NCBI GenBank assembly: GCA_905397405.1
Contig: CAJPVJ010000370.1
Span: forward strand, 1 to 27,108
Direction of reading: 5' to 3'
Length of the DNA: 27,108 bases
From: Oppiella nova
Lineage: Eukaryota; Arthropoda; Arachnida; Sarcoptiformes; Oppiidae
In this document: positions 20,069 to 27,108 of the stretch, piece after piece
Layout: each line of letters starts with the position of its first letter
How positions within the stretch are numbered: the stretch's first letter is position 1
Made by a program: the position numbers and the translations under genes
Notes under the pieces: generated by a model
Databases searched by the model: none
Told to the model about the DNA's origin: nothing
Seen by the model: only the letters and a program-made list of their open reading frames with translations

Positions 20069-23000
20069 ATGTTTTGCTACAAGAAAGTAGCGCTTTTAGT
20101 AGCGCTAAGTTTCTGTTTAGGTATGTATTCATGTATTCATTTCGTTTTATTATCATATACACAAACCTATTACAGAATATTCTGTGGTATAATAGTCATT
20201 TGAAACCAACTAATATGCCTGACTAAATAATACTAACTAAATGATGATCAATATTAAAATATAAAAACAAATTTGTAAATTTTATTACAAATAGTTAATT
20301 TAATGTTATTGTAGTTTAAAAGTTAAAACTATTGTAGTAAACCTTAATATAAAACGTATACAGTACAGTTTAATTTCTTAAAATAATAAAACCAAAATAA
20401 TTATATCCTTGCTAATTAAAAAATGAGCATTTAATAAATTACTATAAATTATAAAATTTAAAGCAAACGTGAGAAATAACTGTTAAATTATTTTACAGTT
20501 TTATAATTAAACAAATTGTCAAAACTCTTTAATTACAATCTATAGGTTTATAGAGTAATCAAAGTTAGTATTATTAAATATCCTTGACTTTAGTGTCTAA
20601 ATCATAAATCACTAAATGGTATATTAAATTATTATCTCAAGTCTAATATCAATGAACTGACAATTTCTTGCTTATGATAAGCAAATATAAAATCGCATCA
20701 AATAAACCACTATACAGTTTGTGAGTGTATTTTTGTCAATTGTCCAGACATTCAGTCAATTAATGCTAATTATAGTGCACCACAAGGTTGTTGTCAATCC
20801 CTATATGTTTTCCATGTAAACGATAGTTTATTAGTCAATTAGTCGTGTAATACCAGATAGTCTGCAAAATAATTTTCTTTCACTGATAATCAACACTAGT
20901 TTTCATTTACATCTCACTAATCAATGAATTCAATTCACAAGTTTAAGGCAAAAATGAAAAAGTGTTAAGAAAGGAAAGGGTTGGAAAGGCATAAAATTAA
21001 TTATTAAATATTAAATTAAAGGTTTAACTTACATTTTAGTCATTTACCGAAATATATCGCAAGAATATTCTGGAATTAATAGTTTTAAACTGAAACTAAA
21101 CTAAAATCTAAGATTAAAACAAAACATTAACAACAAATGAATAAAAACCCACATACCTTTATTATCCGGACAATATATACAATTAACACCGTAATTACCA
21201 CCCTGACCATATAGCACAATGCGATCACCACTCACATGAACACAATCACCAGGCTCATAGCCTACTGAGCGCGTGGGACCACGCCTACCATGACTACCAT
21301 CACCACCATCCCATCGACCCGCCCAACTGCGGCCAAGTATGTCCCCGATCGGTGTCCAAATATGGGCTGTTCGAAGTGGGACAGGTGTACACCGTCGACG
21401 TGGACGGCCAGACCCTCATCAACGTGAAAGAGGGCCAAACGGTGTCCCTGAAGGCTAAAGCGGACGTCCAGGTGCTGGGGCCGTGCGAGTTCTCGTTGAA
21501 ACTGCGCGACACCGAAGTGTCGGGCGTACCCAACCCGCAGGAGTTGTCCGGCGAACTGGACGCCAGCCCTGCCCTCAAGTTCGGCGCACACGACGGCAAG
21601 GTATTAGGTGTCTGTGCGGCCCCCCAGGAGGCCGTCTGGACTCTGAACGTCAAGAAATCGGTGTTGTCTGCGATGCAAGTGACGACCAAAGACTTGACTC
21701 AAACGCAGACCATCGAAGAGGTGGACTTCTCCGGCCACTGCACCACAACATACCGGCCCACGTCCGACACCACTGACCCCAAGAACGTGGTCCTCGAGAA
21801 GACCAAAAACCTAAACAAATGCCACTTAAGACGAAAGAACATCTCGGGCTTCAACTCGAAATCGCTGACCCTATTGACGGAGTTCCTGCGCGAAAACCTA
21901 CCGATCCTTAAGTCGAGCCAACGGTGCACTCAGGAGATCAAAGCGGGCCATCTATTCAGCGTCAGCTGTATTGAGGAGCAGAGGCTGTCCTTCCAGGACG
22001 ACTCGCTCGTCAGGTCGACCCTTAACCTCAAGTTCGTGGGTAAGGCTCCGGCCAAAGCGGCGGTCACTCTGCCGGCTACCGTACCCCTCGTGGCTCAGAG
22101 TCTGCTTATATCGCGCGACAACGAGGACCAGAAAAACGCTACCGAAGCCGAAGTGTTGGCCCTTTTGAAGGACATGTGCACTGAGGTGACCGGCGATAAG
22201 CTGTCCGCCAAAGTCGCCGAATCGTTTCACTCGTTGGTGTGGGCGCTGCGAACCCTCCCGGAGTCGGGCACCCGTACCCTAGACAAGGCCGTCAAGACCG
22301 GCGAGTTGTGTTCGTCGCCCAAACTGAGGCACCTATTCATCGGCGCCTCCGCTTTCGCCGCCACCGACCCCTCTCTTCAGACCCTAATCAACGCCTACAA
22401 GTCGGACGAGTTATCCGAAGCGCAGATAACGCTACTCCTGTCGCTGGTGGCTCTCAGATCCCGGCCCTCCGAGCGCACTATCGACCAGTTCTCCGGCCTC
22501 ATCGAGAAGTCCCACTCTCCCCGTCCACTTGTGTTAGGCGTTTCCCTTATGGTGAGGAACTACTGCAAGAAGTCGGACAGCTGTGAGACGGCGCCGGCCG
22601 TCAAGAAGATCATCGACACGTTGGTGAAGAAGCTCCGGGAGTCGGACTGCGAGATCGAGAGGACCACAATCGTCAAGGCGTTGGACAACATCCGGTCGGC
22701 GGGTCAGCCCGCGAAGGAGGCGCTGTTGGAGAGGGCGACCAAATCGGACGAAGACTCCGGCGTACGGGTGGCCGCCATCCAAGCCCTGCAACGCACCGGC
22801 GACGACACCGTACGACAGAAACTCGTGGAACTGGTGCTGAAGGACTCGGAGCCCAACGAAGTGCGTACCACAGCCTTCCGGGCGGTGGTGCTGTCGGGTG
22901 CGGCCACTCAGGACCAGTGGGACGCCATCAACACGGTGTCCGACCCACTCATTCAGAACTACGTGCGCACTCACGTCAAGGCCTTAAGACAGTCCACTAA

Positions 23001-26000
23001 TGCTAACCGTAAGAAACTGGCGGAGAAGGCGACGAACATCCCGGAGCCCAAGAGCTCGGGTTTCGGTGTCTCGCGTAATGTGGAGTGGAGTTATAGGGGG
23101 CTCACCATCGAGACCGATGTGGTCCACCCCAAGGGTTCGCTCGTTCCCAGTCTATACACGTTTGGTGTCATATACCCCATGGGAGGTACGTATAGCGCCT
23201 GTAGTCTGAAAGACAATGTGTCAGTAATTTAACGATTAAAACCATTTGTATGCCATACCTGTTTACCAACAGATAAGGACTGGCAGCTGCTGGAGGTACA
23301 GGTGCGCCAGAAAGGACTCGACAAACACATCCAGAGGCTGTTCTCGAAGGGCGTGGGCGGACCCGAGGTGTTGACCCAATTGACGGAACAGTTGATGGAG
23401 TTGTTGGCGAAACTGAAGGACCCGAAGCACACGCATGAGACACGGCTGCAGCTGTCGGTGCGATTGGGCGGCAAAAACGTCCTCTTCGTCGACACCTTCG
23501 AGGACATCCACAACGCCATCGCATACCTGCGCGACAAACTCCAGGCGCGCTACGAGACCGACAACATAGATCTGGCCCGGGGGCTGGTCGGACTCGACAG
23601 CCAGGTGGAGGTGCCCACCATCAACGGCTTCCCCCTACTGGTGCACCTGAACCAGACAGTCGTGGCGGGGCTGAAGGGCGAGAACAACGTGCAGGAGAGC
23701 GCCGGCACTAAGACCCGCAAAGTGCGGTCGGCCCGCAATCTGGTCGAAGAGTTGGCCGCCGGTGTGAGGCTGAAGGTGCGTAACTACCGGCCCGGTATGG
23801 AGTGGTCGCTCAGAGTCGAGATCAACACCCAGACGGACGTGCAGTACGAGCGCATCGACGGCAGGATTTTGAAGTTGAAGTTCAATCTGCCGGCCGATAA
23901 GCGCACCTTGTACAAAATGGCCCAAAACACCAGGCTCATCGACGGCTATGGTCAACCGCGAGTGAGCAATGAGGTCCAGACGGGCGATGACGAGACAATC
24001 AAATGCCGACAACTATTCGGTCAGTGGTTGTCATGTTTTTTCAGTAGTTTTATAGAAGTTTTATACAAGTTTTACATCAGTTTTATGTGGAGTTAAAAAA
24101 AACTTTAGTTATTTTTTCGCTTACTTTTTATGTGTCCATTCAATAGACTCTATTGCTTGTGATTAGACAACAAATATTTGGAGTTATTTTTTGGTGAAAT
24201 ACTAATATCATAGTTAAGTGTGAATGTGTGTGAAATAAATATTTACTGGTTACTGATACATAGGCACAGGTGGCAAAACATTTTTTGATTTAATTTTTTA
24301 GGTATTATGAACCTATCATTACAAGCCGTAGATTTAGACACAGATATCATTTTATTAATAGCAAGGAAACAAACTTTTCAGTACTACTCGAGACCTCTAG
24401 TGATTATTAACACAAGCACACACATTTACTTTTAAAACTTTTTATTATTATAAATATTTAATTATCCCTATTTATGAGCCAATTAATTAAGTAAGCACAA
24501 CTATTTCAATAATTTACATACATAATTAACTATAAAATACTACTTACTACAGGAAAAACTTATTACAAATAATTTTTAGTTGCAAATTGAATGTTTTAAT
24601 AGTAAAACTTTAGACTAAATACTGTTATGAGAAATACATGTCAATGAAAGGGAAGGGTAGCCGATGGCCAGTTCATTTAAGCTCAGGCCTCCTCACAACG
24701 TACGTAATAATCTTTCGCCTTTTACTAAAGATTACCGTGCGAGGGGGCACTATAATGAGCCATTAAACGGCAATTTTTGTATAGCCCACCCATTTGACCA
24801 TTCCAGGTCGGGTGGGCGCATAATTAAACCAAAAATAGACGCACAAGTAATTAACACATTAATTCACTCTAAAAAGTTAGTTAACATTTTTAATGATGAC
24901 TTATTGTCTTAATTAAAATTAATTTAAATGCATCGTATTTAAATGCACTAGTGTCATTTTTAAACTTTTTATACTACCGTATATTTTTGTTATTTAACAT
25001 TTGCAACTAGTTATAGTCTAATCATCATTATTAATATATAATAATTAACAATTAACATGTAATGCCCCAATAGGCCTGGACATATGTCTGAAGCGTGTTT
25101 GGCTGGACAACTCGCCCATACCATACCCACAATACGCGGAGTACTACTACACCAAAGCCGACCCCTCGCTCGAGTCCATTGAGTTGGTCCTCGAGAGGCC
25201 GGCCGCCGACGCCAAGGACCTCAAGACATGGACGGCGCGCGTGAACGCCGGTCAGCGCCAATACTTGGCCCAAATAGAACTCCAGAACCCCGAGGGCTAC
25301 CCCAAGAAGGTGAGCGCCAAACTCCAGTCCCCCAAACGCACGTCAACGGCAGTCGTGTCGCTCGATCGGCAACAAAACGGCGACAAATCCAACCTCGAGA
25401 TCGACCTCAAAGTGCCCGAAAAGATCGATATAAACACCAAATACAACATCGATAAGACGGGACCCGAGAGCTCCGTGGAGGTGGTGGTCGAGTACCAATT
25501 GGCTCGACCCGGAGCCAAGAAGGAGACCCTGAAGTGGACGCGTAAGGCGTCGCTCGACTACAAGAAGGAGAAGAAGTCGAAACAGATAAACGTGTCGTTC
25601 CTCGGGGAACTCCAGTCCACGCAATTCCCGCAATACAACTCCAAAGTCACGTACTATACCCAACTCAGACCCTACCAGAACTCCAAGACCGACGCCAGTG
25701 TCGAGTGGGGACCGGAGCTGAAGGACAGGGTCCGCGTCAGCCACACGTCCAAAATGGATGTCATCGAACTCAGACCCTTTCAGATGATCAGTGAGAATCA
25801 GTTCGTGGTTGAGGTGACACCACTGGACATCAACTACGACTTCAAAGTCAATTCCGATATCTCGATGATTAAGTCGAAGCCGAAGCTACTGTCCGTCAAA
25901 CTGGTCGGTAAGGACGTGAACGGACGGCCCGATCGCGAGATTAAGGGTGAGTTCAAGTACGAGAGTCTCGAGGCACCGGTACAGCAGATCATGAACGCCT

Positions 26001-27108
26001 CGCTCGCATACCCGGGCAATGAAGTGAGCTATTACTCCGAGATTAAGCAGATTAAGGACTTGACGTACTCTGGGAAAGTCATCTATTCGCCATCCAAGGG
26101 ACGGGTAGTCACCATTGAGCACAAGGAAAGGTATGTTGTTTTTGCTTATTATTAGGTGTCTTATTACCAGATCTTACATTTTTCATCATTAATCCCTATA
26201 CGCTTGGGAACAGTATTACGAATCCGACCCAAAAAATATACGTGAAATCCGAGGCCAAGACCTCCTACTCGTGGAAACCAGACACCAGTGCCATCACACT
26301 GGAGGCCGGTTGGCAGGAACCGGAGATTTTCCGATACAAACGGGTGCTGCTGGTCAACGACAAAAAGATGAACCACATAGACGTCACCTATGAGAAGACT
26401 ACCGGCGCTCTCACCGCTAACTCTGCCTGCGAGTTCCACGACAGAGCCCTGGACATCAAGGTGGACAACATCTACCAGCCCAAGTCCGCTCAGTTGGGTG
26501 TCCGCGTGGGCCAGAAGTCCTACAAATTCAGTGCCACTCGAGTGCCCAAAGAGTCGATTTCCGTGAAGTTGGACTCATCGGAGAACTCACGGCTTAAAGA
26601 GGTATTATTTCCTTACATACCTGTGCTCACACACTGATATAATGAAATACTGTACTGTATATCCACGATTTACCCCTTTATGAGTGCATTTTTAGGAAGT
26701 ATTTGATTAATTTATCACAAGATATAATAGTTAAACACAAAACTAATTATGAAATATTTAGATATACTTAATTTAGATATATTTGTATTACAGTATATTG
26801 CATAAAAATTTTGCACTCATAAAAGTATTCATAAGAACTTTAGTACCACTTAAAACATTAATATTTTCATCAAGGTCTCCTACTTCATTTATTCAAATGA
26901 ATGACTCTAACTAACTGACTAGTATAACATGACATTGAATAGATTTCCTAAAATACAGTTCTAAACAAAACGTGTTAATAATGTTAATAATGACCAAATT
27001 TATAGTTCAAAGCGAAAGTGTCGCGCAAAGAGAAGTCAACCCTTTCGGTGGTCACGTCTGACAACTCGGAGGTGAACGCCTACATCGACCCGTTCGGTGC
27101 CAAAGAGA
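20069..27108 (+). CDS. apolpp: large lipid transfer protein, apolipophorin-type precursor (5' part, cut by window end)
   Basis: Six exons are visible: 20069-20120, 21215-23185, 23273-24019, 25074-26130, 26214-26601 and 27006-27108 (open at the edge), with phases 1,1,1,2,0 and GT..AG introns, giving about 1439 residues so far. Residues 1-18 are a signal peptide encoded mostly by exon 1. Residues 22-49 hold 12 histidines. From CGQVCP (56-61) the protein is a vitellogenin/lipophorin N-terminal lipid-binding module: a beta-barrel with GPCEFSLKLRDTEVSG, then an alpha-helical HEAT-like part around residues 330-560 (including VRVAAIQALQR). Beta-sheet lipid-cavity sequence follows through exons 3-6. 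RKVR at 823-826 is a possible furin site, roughly where insect apolipophorin precursors are cut. Such proteins carry lipid in the haemolymph and are made in the fat body; the dust-mite allergen Der p 14 belongs to this family. Vitellogenin is the main alternative; no polyserine tract is seen. The C-terminal half is missing. Confidence 0.87.
24687..24817. other. structured GC-richer island in the third intron of the apolipophorin-type gene
   Basis: Two hairpins lie close together. In the first, GCCTCCT (24687-24693), CAC (24694-24696) and TAATCTTT (24708-24715) pair in order with AGGGGGC (24742-24748), GTG (24737-24739) and AAAGATTA (24727-24734). In the second, GCCCACCC (24784-24791) and GACC (24796-24799) pair with GGGTGGGC (24810-24817) and GGTC (24806-24809). 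An open frame of 82 codons (24664-24912) overlaps but has no recognisable domain. The rest of the 1054-base intron is AT-rich. This may be a short mobile-element remnant or an intronic non-coding RNA. Confidence 0.5.

Noticed and set aside
21261-21270. Alternative start of apolipophorin exon 2 after AG at 21259-21260 or 21268-21269, with a shifted donor in exon 1
   Set aside because: It needs the weaker donor GTATTC at 20125. The join 20120 to 21215 uses the better donor GTATGT and gives a clean signal peptide.
21300-21689. Antisense frames opposite the apolipophorin exon 2, and similar ones at 22534-22974, 23168-23524 and 25343-25744
   Set aside because: These are shadows of GC-rich coding exons, without domains or splice support.
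1-27108. Search for CRISPR arrays, bacterial operons, tRNA and rRNA genes
   Set aside because: No regularly spaced repeats, no operon-like gene packing, and no cloverleaf or conserved rRNA segments were found by eye. The window is spliced eukaryotic DNA. A tRNAscan/Infernal run would settle the RNA genes.

Overview
This is eukaryotic, animal genomic DNA, almost certainly from an arthropod. Spliceosomal introns are short to medium in length with GT..AG ends. Non-coding DNA is very AT-rich (poly-A/T and AT runs throughout), while the large exons are visibly GC-richer. The gene families fit a chelicerate, and I favour an acariform mite; that is inference from gene content, not something the sequence proves. 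I see no rRNA, tRNA, CRISPR array, bacterial operon or intact transposon.

Region 1 (1-2.2 kb, minus strand) holds a tandem array of three tiny genes for related secreted peptides. Each has a signal peptide followed by the motif TRRP(P/N)RDYG at exactly residues 29-37, and then an unrelated tail. I do not recognise this family. It is the best candidate for something undescribed.

Region 2 (3.4-10 kb, minus strand) holds two tandem four-exon paralogs, each encoding a secreted protein with one six-cysteine peritrophin-A (CBM_14) chitin-binding domain, of the CPAP1 cuticle-protein type. I joined the exons from splice sites and reading phase. Both genes share the same intron positions and phases and a 52-nt third exon. 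Both predicted proteins carry a furin-like basic site just before a conserved LP-x-GW segment.

Region 3 (11.5-16.1 kb, plus strand) is an eight-exon gene for a 925-residue type I membrane protein. It has a signal peptide, six sushi/CCP modules, two fucolectin/F5-8-like beta-sandwich regions, one transmembrane helix and a short Cys-rich then Asn-rich cytoplasmic tail. The architecture recalls Furrowed-like adhesion proteins.

Region 4 (16.1-20 kb) is about 4 kb of AT-rich intergenic DNA. It contains a GC-richer hairpin and, at its right end, a plausible TATA plus initiator promoter.

Region 5 (20.07-27.1 kb, plus strand) is the first six exons of a large lipid-transfer protein gene (apolipophorin type), which runs off the right edge. 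Its mature N-terminus is strikingly histidine-rich. One of its introns contains a structured GC-rich island. All larger genes here encode secreted or surface proteins for cuticle, adhesion and haemolymph lipid transport. They do not form an operon or a single pathway.
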